Shown here: positions 37,117 through 45,141 of the stretch, one piece after another | Position numbering within the stretch: position 1 is the first letter of the stretch | How the letters are laid out: each line of letters starts with the position of its first letter | Origin: Bordetella genomosp. 1 | GTDB lineage: Bacteria; Pseudomonadota; Gammaproteobacteria; Burkholderiales; Burkholderiaceae_B | Assembly: GCF_002261335.1 (NCBI RefSeq) | Contig: NZ_NEVL01000003.1 | Location: 124,001 to 188,000 of the forward strand | DNA: 64,000 nt | Direction: 5' to 3' | Notes under the pieces: model-generated | The model's input: the letters and a program-made list of their open reading frames with translations, nothing else | Databases searched by the model: none | Told to the model about the DNA's origin: nothing | Program-made: the position numbers and the translations under genes

Positions 37117-37907
37117 GAGCCAATCCGATCAAGGCCCTGTGGCAGCAGAACCAGCCCGTGTTCGGCACCTGGGCGACGATGGTCCATCACCCGCGCTTCA
37201 TGAAGCTGCTGGCGGTGACCGGACTGGATTTCGTGCTGATCGAGATGGAGCACAGCGACTTCTCGATCAGCCAGGTCGCCACCATGTGCCTGGTGGCGCG
37301 CGAGGCGGGGCTGGTGCCGATCGTGCGTCCGGCCGGCTCCGATTCGCACGACTACACCCGGCCGCTCGACGCCGGCGCGATGGGGCTGCTGCTGCCCAAC
37401 ATCGAGACGCCCGAACAGCTCGAGCAGATTCTGCAGTACACCAAGTTCGGCCCGCGCGGCCAGCGCATCCTCAACATGCGCGGCCCCCACACCGACTACG
37501 TCAAGCTGTCGTCGCCGCTGGCGCAGACCGCCGAGATGAACGCCAACACGCTGACGGTGGCGATGGCCGAGACCCGCGTGGGGCTCGACAACCTGGAACG
37601 AATCTGCGCGGTCGACGGCCTGGACGCGGTGATGATCGGCCCCGACGACCTGACCCAGGACCTGGGCATACCGGGCGAGATGCAGCATCCGCGCTACCTG
37701 GAGGCGGTCGAGCACGTGATCGCCACCTGCAGCCGCCTCGGCGTGCCGTGGGGTTTCAGCTGCCAGGACCTCGGCGCCGCCGAGAAGTGGCTGGGCCGCG
37801 GCATCGGCTGGATGCCGTTCAGCAACGACGTCAACAGTCTGTTCAATACCTTCAGCCAGGCCGCCTCCGGGCTCAAGCGCCTGGCCGGCCGTCCGGAGCA
37901 AGGATGA
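37113..37907 (+). CDS. HpcH/HpaI-family class II aldolase
   Basis: 264 aa. FGTWATMVHHPRFMKLLAVTGLDFVLIEMEHSDFS, VPIVRPAGSD, DAGAMGLLLPNIETPEQ and the metal Asp in AVMIGPDDLTQDLGIPG identify the metal-dependent pyruvate/2-oxoacid aldolases (2,4-dihydroxyhept-2-ene-1,7-dioate type). It would cleave a 4-hydroxy-2-oxoacid. Coupled by ATGA to both neighbours. Confidence 0.9.
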   Translation: MRANPIKALWQQNQPVFGTWATMVHHPRFMKLLAVTGLDFVLIEMEHSDFSISQVATMCLVAREAGLVPIVRPAGSDSHDYTRPLDAGAMGLLLPNIETPEQLEQILQYTKFGPRGQRILNMRGPHTDYVKLSSPLAQTAEMNANTLTVAMAETRVGLDNLERICAVDGLDAVMIGPDDLTQDLGIPGEMQHPRYLEAVEHVIATCSRLGVPWGFSCQDLGAAEKWLGRGIGWMPFSNDVNSLFNTFSQAASGLKRLAGRPEQG

Positions 37908-38704
37908 TGAAAGTCGATACCCTGATGAAGACCACCGCGCGCTACCGCCCCTACGCCTGGCGCGCCAAGATCGGCCTGATCGTGCCGTCCACCAATACGG
38001 TCAACGAGCCGGAGTTCTATCGCATGGCGCCCGACGGCGTCACCATCCACTCCGGGCGGGCGATCAACGCCGGGCCGGCCACCCAGGAGAACTACGACCG
38101 CATGGCGCGCGGCGTGCTCGAGGCCGCCGACCTGATCAGGACCGCCGAGGTCGACGTGGTGGCCTATGGCTGCACCTCCGGCTCGATCGTCTGCTCGCTC
38201 GACGAACTGTGCGACGGCATGAGCGAGCGGGCCGGCGCGCCGGCCATCGCCACCGCCGGCGCGGTGGTGGCCGCGCTGCGCGCGCTCGGCGCCCGGCGGG
38301 TCGCGGTGGGCACCCCCTACATCGACTTCGTCAACCTGCGCGAACGCGAGTTCCTCGAGCAGTACGGCTTCGACGTGGTCTCGATCGAGGGCCTGGACCT
38401 GGGCCACACGCAGGAGGAGCGGCGCGACATCGGCCGCGTGCCGCCGCAGGTGGCCTATCAACTCGCCCGCGACATCGACCGGCCCGACGCCGATGCGATC
38501 TTCCTGTCTTGCACCAACCTGGCCACGATCGACATGATCGAGCGCATCGAGGACGAGCTGGGCAAGCCGGTGGTGACGAGCAACCAGGCCACCCTGTGGG
38601 GCTGCCTGCGCCTGCTCGGCCTGAACGCGGCGGTGCCGGGCTACGGCCGTCTGTTGCGCGAGCAACTGGCGCCGATCACGCGCGCCGACTACGCGCCGCG
38701 GTGA
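37904..38704 (+). CDS. Maleate isomerase / arylmalonate decarboxylase family (Asp/Glu racemase superfamily)
   Basis: 266 aa. KIGLIVPSTNTVNEPEFYRMAP, first catalytic Cys in VAYGCTSGSIV and second in IFLSCTNLATID, as in maleate cis-trans isomerases that use two cysteines. Product in this pathway not known. ATG 37904 overlaps the aldolase stop; ATGs at 37907 and 37925 are alternatives. Confidence 0.87.
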   Translation: MMKVDTLMKTTARYRPYAWRAKIGLIVPSTNTVNEPEFYRMAPDGVTIHSGRAINAGPATQENYDRMARGVLEAADLIRTAEVDVVAYGCTSGSIVCSLDELCDGMSERAGAPAIATAGAVVAALRALGARRVAVGTPYIDFVNLREREFLEQYGFDVVSIEGLDLGHTQEERRDIGRVPPQVAYQLARDIDRPDADAIFLSCTNLATIDMIERIEDELGKPVVTSNQATLWGCLRLLGLNAAVPGYGRLLREQLAPITRADYAPR

Positions 38705-38708
38705 TGCC

Positions 38709-39995
38709 ATGATTCCGAGTCCCGATCCCGACCTGGGCCTGGCCGCCCGCATGTTCGCGGCACTGCGCGAGCTGAGCTTCGACGGACGCGGCGTGACGCG
38801 CGATGCCTACGGCGCGGGCGAGCAGCGGGCCCACGGGCTGGTGCGCGAGCAGGCCGCGGCGCTCGGCCTGGAGGTGGGCGTGGACGGCAGCGGCAATCTC
38901 TACGCAACCTTGCCGGGCCGCGACCGTTCGCTGCCGGCGCGCTACACCGGCTCGCACCTGGACTCGGTGCCGGTGGGCGGCAATTTCGACGGCGCGGCGG
39001 GCGTCGTCGCCGGCATGGCGGTACTGGCGGGCTGGCGCGCGCAGGGGTTCACGCCGGATGCCGACGTGACCGTGATGGCGATCCGCGCCGAGGAGAGTAC
39101 CTGGTTTCCCTATTCGTACCTCGGCAGCAAGGCCGCCTTCGGCCTGACCGGCCCGGAGGTGCTGGACCTGCGCCGGGCCGACACCGGCCGCAGCCTGCGC
39201 GAGCACCTGCGCGAGATCGGGCTCGACCCGGACCGCTATGGCAGTGCTGCGCTGGACCCCGCGCGCATCGACCGTTTCGTCGAGCTCCACATCGAGCAGG
39301 GCCCGCATCTGGTGGAAGACGGCCTGCCCGTGGGCATCGTGACGGGCATCCGCGGCAGCTTGCGCTATCGCGACATGCGCTGGCTCGGCCGCTACGACCA
39401 CTCCGGCGCGGTGGGCCGCCACAGCCGCAGCGACGCGGTGCGCGCCGCCGCCCGCTGGATGAGCGCGATCGACGACGCCTGGGACACGCTGGCGCGGCGC
39501 GGCGACGACCTGGTCGTGACGGTGGGGCAGATCGGCACCAATCCGCGCGAGCACGCCTTCAGCAAGGTGGCGGGCGAGCTGGACTGCTGCCTGGACGTGC
39601 GCAGTCTGAGCGAAGAGGTGCTGGCGGCCTACGACCGCATCGTGCGCGATTGCGCCGCCGATGCCGAGGCGCGCACCGCGACGCGCGTGGCGTTCGGCCC
39701 CCGCACGGGCTCGCAGCCGGCGCGCATGGACGTGGGGCTGGTGGCGCGGCTGAGCGCCTGCGCCGAGGCGCGCGGTATCGCGGCGCGCACGATGGCCAGC
39801 GGCGCCGGCCACGACACGGCGGTGTTTGCGCAGCAGGGCGTGCGCTCGGCCATGATTTTCGTGCGCAACCAACACGGTTCGCACAACCCCGACGAGGCGA
39901 TGGACCTCGACGACTTCGGGCTGGGGGCTCGGCTCCTGGCTGATATCCTGGCGGCCCCCGTGCCGGAACATGATCCCGTGAGGAGTGCAGTATGA
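38709..39995 (+). CDS. M20-family amidase/hydantoinase-carbamoylase type Zn hydrolase
   Basis: 428 aa. Metal ligands are seen in YTGSHLDSVPVGGNFDGAAGV (His, Asp), IRAEESTWF (Glu), VELHIEQGPHLVE (His) and the C-terminal GAGHDTAVF. This is the N-carbamoyl-amino acid hydrolase / allantoate or ureidoglycolate amidohydrolase group. The substrate is probably an N-carbamoyl or amide intermediate, in keeping with a creatininase-fold neighbour. It overlaps the dehydrogenase gene by ATGA. Confidence 0.9.
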   Translation: MIPSPDPDLGLAARMFAALRELSFDGRGVTRDAYGAGEQRAHGLVREQAAALGLEVGVDGSGNLYATLPGRDRSLPARYTGSHLDSVPVGGNFDGAAGVVAGMAVLAGWRAQGFTPDADVTVMAIRAEESTWFPYSYLGSKAAFGLTGPEVLDLRRADTGRSLREHLREIGLDPDRYGSAALDPARIDRFVELHIEQGPHLVEDGLPVGIVTGIRGSLRYRDMRWLGRYDHSGAVGRHSRSDAVRAAARWMSAIDDAWDTLARRGDDLVVTVGQIGTNPREHAFSKVAGELDCCLDVRSLSEEVLAAYDRIVRDCAADAEARTATRVAFGPRTGSQPARMDVGLVARLSACAEARGIAARTMASGAGHDTAVFAQQGVRSAMIFVRNQHGSHNPDEAMDLDDFGLGARLLADILAAPVPEHDPVRSAV

Positions 39996-40966
39996 AGTGT
40001 CTGATCGTTCAGCCGATCCATGAGCAGGGCCTCGCGCTGCTGCGCCAGGCAGGCATCGATTGCGTGACGCCGGCGTCGGCGACGATGGCCGAGGTGGCGC
40101 GCGCGATTCCCGCCTGCGAGGCCGTCATCACGCGCAACGCCGGCCTGGATGGCGCCGCCATCGCGGCCGCGGCGCGGCTGCGCATCATCGGCAGTCATGG
40201 CGCGGGCACCAACATGGTCGACGTGGCCGCGGCCACGGCGGCCGGCATCCCGGTGGTCAACACCCCGGGCGCCAACGCGCGCTCGGTGGCCGAACTGGTG
40301 ATCGCGATGGCGCTGGCACTGGTCAAGCGCACGCTCGAGCTCGATGCGGCCGTGCGCACCGGCCACTGGGATGCGCGCTATGCGCCGGGCCTGCGCGAGC
40401 TGGCCGGCGCCACGCTCGGCATCGTGGGCTTTGGCCAGATCGGCCGCGCGCTGGCCGGGATCGCCGCCCAAGGCTTCGGCATGCGGGTGCTGGTGTATTC
40501 GCCGTCGGTGCCGCCGGCCGAGATCGAGGCCGCCGGCTGTGCGCTGGCGCCCGACCTGGCGGCGCTGCTGGCCGCGGCCGACATCGTGTCGCTGCACCGG
40601 CCGGGCCAGGCCGGCGCGCCGCCCATGATCGATGCGGCGGCGCTGGCGCGGATGAAGCCGGGTGCCTTGCTCATCAACACGGCGCGCGGCGGCCTGGTCG
40701 ACGAACGCGCGCTGGCCGACAGCCTCGCGGCCGGGCGGCTGGGCGGGGCCGGCATCGACGTGTTCTCGACCGAACCGCCGCCGGCCGACCATCCGCTCAT
40801 CGGCGCGCCCAACGTGGTGCTGGCGCCGCACGCGGGCGGCAGCACCGACGAGGCGCTCGCGCGCACGGCCGTGGCCGTGGCGCAGCAGGTGGTGGACGCG
40901 CTGCAGGGCAGGCGGCCGCGGCACGTCGTCAATCCGGAGGTGTGGGAGCGGCGCCGCAGCGCCTGA
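39992..40966 (+). CDS. D-2-hydroxyacid dehydrogenase (NAD-dependent)
   Basis: 324 aa. Rossmann motif ATLGIVGFGQIGRALAGIA (near residue 145), catalytic Arg in INTARGGLVDE, Glu in VFSTEPPPADHP and His in LAPHAGGSTDE. Last gene of the 34.3-41.0 kb operon. It would interconvert a 2-hydroxy- and 2-oxo-acid, complementing the aldolase. The exact substrate is unknown. Confidence 0.92.
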   Translation: MKCLIVQPIHEQGLALLRQAGIDCVTPASATMAEVARAIPACEAVITRNAGLDGAAIAAAARLRIIGSHGAGTNMVDVAAATAAGIPVVNTPGANARSVAELVIAMALALVKRTLELDAAVRTGHWDARYAPGLRELAGATLGIVGFGQIGRALAGIAAQGFGMRVLVYSPSVPPAEIEAAGCALAPDLAALLAAADIVSLHRPGQAGAPPMIDAAALARMKPGALLINTARGGLVDERALADSLAAGRLGGAGIDVFSTEPPPADHPLIGAPNVVLAPHAGGSTDEALARTAVAVAQQVVDALQGRRPRHVVNPEVWERRRSA

Positions 40967-41020
40967 GCGCGTGCGGCGCCGGGCGCGTCGTCCCGGCGGG
41001 GTCCGGCGCGCCCGCGTCTG

Positions 41021-42019
41021 CTACGACGACCCGAGGCGGGCGCCGCCGTGGCGCCTGCGCAGGGCGAGGCGGGTCTCCACGGCCGCGTACGACAGCACCG
41101 CGATCGCGAGCGGCACCAGCGCGTAGAGCGCGCGATAGGTGAGGGCGGCGCCCAGCACCTGGTAGGTGGGCAGCTGGCCCGAGAAGGCCGCCACGAAGAT
41201 GGCTTCGGTGGTGCCCAGGCCGCCGGGAATGCGGGTGATGAGCGCGGCGAAGCTGGTGCACAGCAGCACCCCCAGCACGGCGGCGTAGTCGGCCTTGCCC
41301 TGCAGCAGGACCCACATGATGCCGCCCATGATGGCCCACGAGAGCGCGGCCAGCAGGCTCTGCGCCACGGCCATGCGGCCGCCGGGCAGCACCAGGTGCT
41401 GGCCGAACAGGTGATAGCTGCGCTGGCGCGCGCGGGCGCAGTAGGCCACGTAGACGACGGCGAGGATCAGGATCACCACGCCGACGATGCGCAGCACGCC
41501 CTTGCCGATCTCCCAGCTGGCCGGCACGGGCACCGCGCCGGCCGCGAACACGGCGCCGCCGATCCACGCATAGCCGATCCAGTTGGTGGCCGCCGAGAAC
41601 AGCGCGACCCTCGTTGCGACCGACTTGCGCACGCCGAGCTTGGCATAGAGGCGCAGGCGCATGCCCAGCCCTCCCACCAGCACGCCGAGGTTGAGGTTCA
41701 TCGCATAACTGATGAGCGCCACGCCCGCCACCTGTGACCAGGGCAGCTTGTGCCGCGTGTAGCGCTGCGCGAGCAGGTCCAGGCTGGCATAGGCGGCATA
41801 GCCCGCGACCACCAGCGCGCAGGCGATGCCGATGTTGCGCGCCGGGATGTCGCGCATGGCGCGCCAGACCTGCGGCCAGTCGATGCTGCGCGCCACATGG
41901 AAGATCAGGCCCGCGACCACCAGCAGCACCACGACGATGAGGGTGCGCTTGATGGCCGGCCAGTGGGCGCGGCAACGGCGCCGGAGCCGGTGCAGCGTGT
42001 GGGTTCGTAGGTGTCTCAT
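41021..42019 (-). CDS. YbhN/UPF0104 (lysylphosphatidylglycerol synthase TM region) membrane protein
   Basis: 332 aa with about eight membrane segments, a basic N-terminus and LPG_synthase_TM features (SIDWPQVWRAMRDIPARNIGIACALVVAGYAAYASLDLLAQRYT, RIPGGLGTTEAIFVAAFSGQLP). In E. coli ybhN-clsB-ybhP are neighbours. Here the same trio occurs (phosphatase-like 43298, clsB 42045, ybhN 41021), supporting the assignment. It starts 26 bp after clsB. Confidence 0.88.
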   Translation of the reverse strand: MRHLRTHTLHRLRRRCRAHWPAIKRTLIVVVLLVVAGLIFHVARSIDWPQVWRAMRDIPARNIGIACALVVAGYAAYASLDLLAQRYTRHKLPWSQVAGVALISYAMNLNLGVLVGGLGMRLRLYAKLGVRKSVATRVALFSAATNWIGYAWIGGAVFAAGAVPVPASWEIGKGVLRIVGVVILILAVVYVAYCARARQRSYHLFGQHLVLPGGRMAVAQSLLAALSWAIMGGIMWVLLQGKADYAAVLGVLLCTSFAALITRIPGGLGTTEAIFVAAFSGQLPTYQVLGAALTYRALYALVPLAIAVLSYAAVETRLALRRRHGGARLGSS

Positions 42020-42044
42020 GTCGGTTCTGCCCGCGCCTGGCGCG

Positions 42045-43301
42045 TCAAGAAGTTTCGGGGCCGGTGCGCGGCGCGGCGTCGGTCAGCGTGTCGGCGCCCG
42101 GCTGCGCGTCGGCGTGCTGGCTGGTCTGGCTGCGGCCGAGCGTCTTCAGGCGCGGCTTGTGGGCGGGCAGGTTGCCGGCCCAGGCCGGGAAGCGGCGCAG
42201 GAAGTGATAGATCACCACGCCGAACCAGAGCCGGCGCAGCTTGCGCGCGGCCTGGGGCGGCTTGGGCGCGAGCTTGCAGTGCTCGCTGATGAGCGCCTCC
42301 AGCGATTCGCGCAGCGCCCGGTTCAGCCCGGCGTCGTGCACCACCACGTTGGCTTCGAGATTGAGCGCGAGGCTGAGCGGATCGAGGTTGCTCGAGCCCA
42401 CCGTGCTCCAGGCGCCGTCGACGCAGGCGACCTTGCCGTGCAGCGGCCGCTCGCAGTATTCGTAGATCTGCACGCCGGCGCGCGCGAGGTAGTCGTACAG
42501 CATGCTGGCGGCGTACTTGGCCACCGGCATGTCGGGCTGGCCCTGCAGCACCAGGCGCACCCGCACGCCGCGCCGCGCCGCCTTGGTCAGGTCGCGCAGC
42601 AGGTTGTAGCCGGGAAAGAAATACGCGTTGGCGATCAGGATGTCTTCGCGCGCCGAGCGGATGCCGGCGCGGTAGTAGCGTTCGATGTCGGTGCGATGCG
42701 CGTCGTTGTCGCGCACCACCAGCCGGCCCACGCCGTCGGCGCCCGGCGCTGCCTCGGCGGCCGGACGGCGGCGCCAGCGCCGGCGCTGGCGCGGTCCGAG
42801 CGCGGCACGCGCGTAGTTGGCCACGTCGGTGGCGAGCGGGCCTCTGATGCGCACGGCGTAGTCCTGCTTGGCCTCGGGGCCCGACTCGATCAGGTGATCC
42901 GCGCCGAAGTTGATGCCGCCGATGAAGGCGAGCGTCTCGTCGACCGCCACGATCTTGCGGTGCATCCGGCGAAACAGGTTGGTGCGCATGCCGAGCAGGC
43001 GCGGGCGTGGATCGAACACGTGCAGCCGCACGCCGGCCTGCGTCATGCCGGAGATGAACTCTTCGCTCAGCTCGTCGGAGCCGTAGCCGTCGACGGTGAG
43101 ATCCACCGACACGCCGCGCTGGGCGGCATCGATCAGCGTCTGGCGCAACTCGCGCCCGACCTCGTCGTCGAACAGGATGAAGGTCTCGACCAGCACCTCG
43201 CGTTCGGCGCGGGCGATGGCCTCGTTTACGGCCGGAAAGTAGTCGCCACCGTTGATCAGCAGCTTGAATTCGTTGTTGGCGCGCCAGGGCAGGTTCATCA
43301 T
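42045..43301 (-). CDS. clsB: Cardiolipin synthase B (phospholipase D family)
   Basis: 418 aa with two HKD motifs: HRKIVAVDETLAFIGGIN (near residue 117) and HGKVACVDGAWSTVGSSNLDPLS (near 300). N-terminal NEFKLLINGGDYFPAVNEAIARAEREVLVETFIL is typical of ClsB, which makes cardiolipin from phosphatidylglycerol and other lipids at the inner membrane. The first of two consecutive ATGs overlaps the upstream stop (ATGA). An Arg/Ala-rich insert lies near residues 178-195. Confidence 0.93.
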   Translation of the reverse strand: MMNLPWRANNEFKLLINGGDYFPAVNEAIARAEREVLVETFILFDDEVGRELRQTLIDAAQRGVSVDLTVDGYGSDELSEEFISGMTQAGVRLHVFDPRPRLLGMRTNLFRRMHRKIVAVDETLAFIGGINFGADHLIESGPEAKQDYAVRIRGPLATDVANYARAALGPRQRRRWRRRPAAEAAPGADGVGRLVVRDNDAHRTDIERYYRAGIRSAREDILIANAYFFPGYNLLRDLTKAARRGVRVRLVLQGQPDMPVAKYAASMLYDYLARAGVQIYEYCERPLHGKVACVDGAWSTVGSSNLDPLSLALNLEANVVVHDAGLNRALRESLEALISEHCKLAPKPPQAARKLRRLWFGVVIYHFLRRFPAWAGNLPAHKPRLKTLGRSQTSQHADAQPGADTLTDAAPRTGPETS

Positions 43302-44098
43302 AGTGCGATCTCCGCGGCCAGCGGCACGTGATCCGACAGCTCCGACCAGGGCCGCGAGGCCAGGGGCAGGGCGCGCCAGTTGCGCACGTTGCGCACATAG
43401 ATGCGGTCCAGGCGCAGGAAGGGCCAGCGCGCCGGGAAGGTGCGCGCCGGGCGGCCGTAGCGGGTGGCGTAGACCTCGCTCACGCCGCAGCCGCGCATGG
43501 TGCGCTCCGCGTTCAGGCGCCAGTCGTTGAAGTCGCCCGCCACCAGCACCGGCTCGCCCTCGGGCAGGCCATGGATCAGCTGGCACAGGCGCGCCATCTG
43601 GCGGCGGCGCTGCCATTCGCGCAGGCCGAGATGCACGCACACAGTGTGCACGTGCTCGCCCTTCGCGCCGGCCGCCAGCACGCAGTGCAGCAGTCCGCGC
43701 GACTCGTGCTTGCCTTCGCTCACGTCGTGGTTGTCGTACTTCACGATCGGATACTTCGACAGCACCGCGTTGCCGTGATGGCCATGCGGATAGACGGCGT
43801 TGCGGCCGTAGGCGTAGTCGCGCCACAGCGAGTCCGCCAGGAATTCATATTGCGACGTCGTGGGCCAGTCGGCGTGCCGCGCCGCGTGCCGCTGGTGTTC
43901 GCCCAGCACCTCCTGCAGAAACACCACGTCGGGCGCGGCCTGACGCAGGGCCTCGCGCAGCTCGTGCAGCATGAAGCGGCGGTTGAACTGGGTGAATCCC
44001 TTGTGGGTGTTGACGGTCAGGACCTTGAGCGTGCCCGGGCCGTGCGGCGGCATGTCGCCGACTTCGGGATGGACAGACTCGGGGGGCGGGAAAGGCAT
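43298..44098 (-). CDS. Endonuclease/exonuclease/phosphatase family protein (YbhP-like)
   Basis: 266 aa. EEP fold: LKVLTVNTHKGFTQFNRRF, FLQEV (Glu ligand), HVHTVCVHLGLREWQR, VLVAGDFNDWR and ELSDHVPLAAEIAL (terminal SDHxP). E. coli YbhP sits with ClsB and YbhN, as here, pointing to phospholipid metabolism. GGAG lies before the ATG. First gene of the operon, under the sigma-54 element at 44134. Confidence 0.9.
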   Translation of the reverse strand: MPFPPPESVHPEVGDMPPHGPGTLKVLTVNTHKGFTQFNRRFMLHELREALRQAAPDVVFLQEVLGEHQRHAARHADWPTTSQYEFLADSLWRDYAYGRNAVYPHGHHGNAVLSKYPIVKYDNHDVSEGKHESRGLLHCVLAAGAKGEHVHTVCVHLGLREWQRRRQMARLCQLIHGLPEGEPVLVAGDFNDWRLNAERTMRGCGVSEVYATRYGRPARTFPARWPFLRLDRIYVRNVRNWRALPLASRPWSELSDHVPLAAEIAL

Positions 44099-44133
44099 GC
44101 GGCAGGCTCCGGCAATGGCGTTGCGCCCACTTA

Positions 44134-44147
44134 GCAAGCGCCGTGCC
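44134..44147 (-). promoter_or_regulatory. Sigma-54 promoter of the ybhP-clsB-ybhN operon
   Basis: Minus strand GGCACGGCGCTTGC, exact spacing. Predicted leader 24 nt. Only 11 bp from the divergent site at 44159. Confidence 0.83.
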
Positions 44148-44158
44148 CACGGGCGGCA

Positions 44159-44172
44159 GGCATGGCGCTTGC
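44159..44172 (+). promoter_or_regulatory. Sigma-54 promoter of the 61-aa protein gene
   Basis: GGCATGGCGCTTGC, exact spacing. Predicted start near 44184. A second plus-strand match GGCAATGGCGTTGC (44111-44124) lies 48 bp upstream and is probably accidental. Confidence 0.83.
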
Positions 44173-44235
44173 TTATGCATTGCGGAGTTCTGGCTGACAG
44201 GCGCGCCGCGCCGGCCGTCCTTCAAGGAGACCGAT

Positions 44236-44421
44236 ATGTTGCATCTCATGCTTCCCAGCGACAGCTTCGCGCCGCAACCCCAGTACCTTCACGTGCCCCC
44301 CAAGCCCGAGCCCATCCCGCCCGGCTCGCCCCCGGGCGACCTGCCGGTGGATCCCGACAGCGACGAGCCCGAGGTCGACCTGCCGCCCGGTGACCAGGAG
44401 GCGCCGAAGCAGGTGCAGTGA
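44236..44421 (+). CDS. Small acidic Pro-rich protein, unknown
   Basis: 61 aa, begins MLHLMLPSDSFAPQPQYLHV and continues with Pro/Glu/Asp-rich repeats (PKPEPIPPGSPPGD..DPDSDEPEVDLPPGD). No signal or membrane segment. AAGGAG is 7 nt before the ATG. A single gene with its own sigma-54 promoter and terminator, divergent from the clsB operon. Confidence 0.72.
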   Translation: MLHLMLPSDSFAPQPQYLHVPPKPEPIPPGSPPGDLPVDPDSDEPEVDLPPGDQEAPKQVQ

Positions 44422-44440
44422 AGGAGCGACGGCGAAGACA

Positions 44441-44482
44441 GACGCGCGGCGGTGGGTTGGATCCCGCCGCCGCGTCTTTTTT
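44441..44482 (+). terminator. Rho-independent terminator
   Basis: A GACGCG-CGGCGG/CCGCCG-CCGCGTC imperfect stem followed by TTTTTT, 20 bp after the 61-aa gene. Confidence 0.75.
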
Positions 44483-44589
44483 GGAGGCTGGCGGCGCGTG
44501 CTGTTCTTGAGCCGCTCGCGCCGCGCGGCGTCGATAGGGGCGGAGCGCGCGCCGCGTTTACGGCCGACCTCGCCAACGCCAGGTGCGGA

Positions 44590-44745
44590 TCACTGTCCCA
44601 GCCCGCCCAGCCAGCGCGCCAGGAAGGCAACGCCTGCCAGCATCGCTGCGGCGATCAACCAGATCGTGGCGGCCCGGCGCAGACGCGGCTTGGGCGTCTC
44701 GTATCGAACGGGTGGCGGCGGACGGCGCTGCGGGTTCGCGGGCAT
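44590..44745 (-). CDS. 51-aa single-span membrane protein, unknown
   Basis: Begins MPANPQRRPPPPVRYETPKP, basic up to RLRR, then one membrane segment (AATIWLIAAAMLAGVAFLAR) and a short WLGGLGQ tail: a typical N-in small membrane protein. GGAG lies 8 nt before the ATG, with a sigma-54 element 26 nt upstream of the expected leader. Too small for most gene finders; the promoter and ribosome site support it. Confidence 0.65.
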   Translation of the reverse strand: MPANPQRRPPPPVRYETPKPRLRRAATIWLIAAAMLAGVAFLARWLGGLGQ

Positions 44746-44782
44746 GGGGGGCGAGCTCCAGAGAGGGGACGCCCAGTCGTCT

Positions 44783-44796
44783 GCAAGCGCTATGCC
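44783..44796 (-). promoter_or_regulatory. Sigma-54 promoter of the 51-aa membrane protein gene
   Basis: Minus strand GGCATAGCGCTTGC, exact spacing. Predicted start near 44771. Divergent from the site at 44826, 29 bp away. Confidence 0.8.
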
Positions 44797-44825
44797 GCGT
44801 GGCGTGGCCGGGATGCGCGGGTTCG

Positions 44826-44839
44826 GGCATGCCGCTTGC
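44826..44839 (+). promoter_or_regulatory. Sigma-54 promoter of the 54-aa/DUF3309 operon
   Basis: GGCATGCCGCTTGC, exact spacing. Predicted start near 44851, with AAGGAG in the leader. Confidence 0.82.
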
Positions 44840-44889
44840 GGTGTGATCCACGGCGGAGTGTTCCGCCTTCCATCTCAAGGAGACACACC

Positions 44890-45054
44890 ATGAGCCAGCA
44901 GCGTCAGCAGCCCGACCAGCAAAAGCCGCAGAACCCGGCCCAGCGCCAGCAATCGCAGGAAAACATGCGTGATCGCAACGCGCCTCAGCAACCTGGCCAG
45001 TCCGGCAACAAGGGCAGCCAGCAGGACTCGGGCAAGGGTAATCAGCAGCGCTGA
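44890..45054 (+). CDS. Small Gln-rich hydrophilic protein, unknown
   Basis: 54 aa, begins MSQQRQQPDQQKPQNPAQRQ, 17 Gln, otherwise Asn, Pro, Arg, Gly and Ser. Predicted disordered. AAGGAG is 7 nt before the ATG. Similar in composition to the 63-aa protein at 28522. Followed at 87 bp by the DUF3309 gene. Confidence 0.72.
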   Translation: MSQQRQQPDQQKPQNPAQRQQSQENMRDRNAPQQPGQSGNKGSQQDSGKGNQQR

Positions 45055-45141
45055 TCGCACCACCCGGTGACGCGTGCGCGGGCCTGGGGGCGGACCCGCG
45101 CGCCATTCGAACCGCACCGCCACCTGATTGAGGAGAGTGAG

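Noticed and set aside
44111-44124. GGCAATGGCGTTGC as a further plus-strand sigma-54 promoter
   Set aside because: Lies behind another consensus site 48 bp downstream and overlaps the leader of the divergent operon; -24 half is GGCAA. Possible but unsupported.
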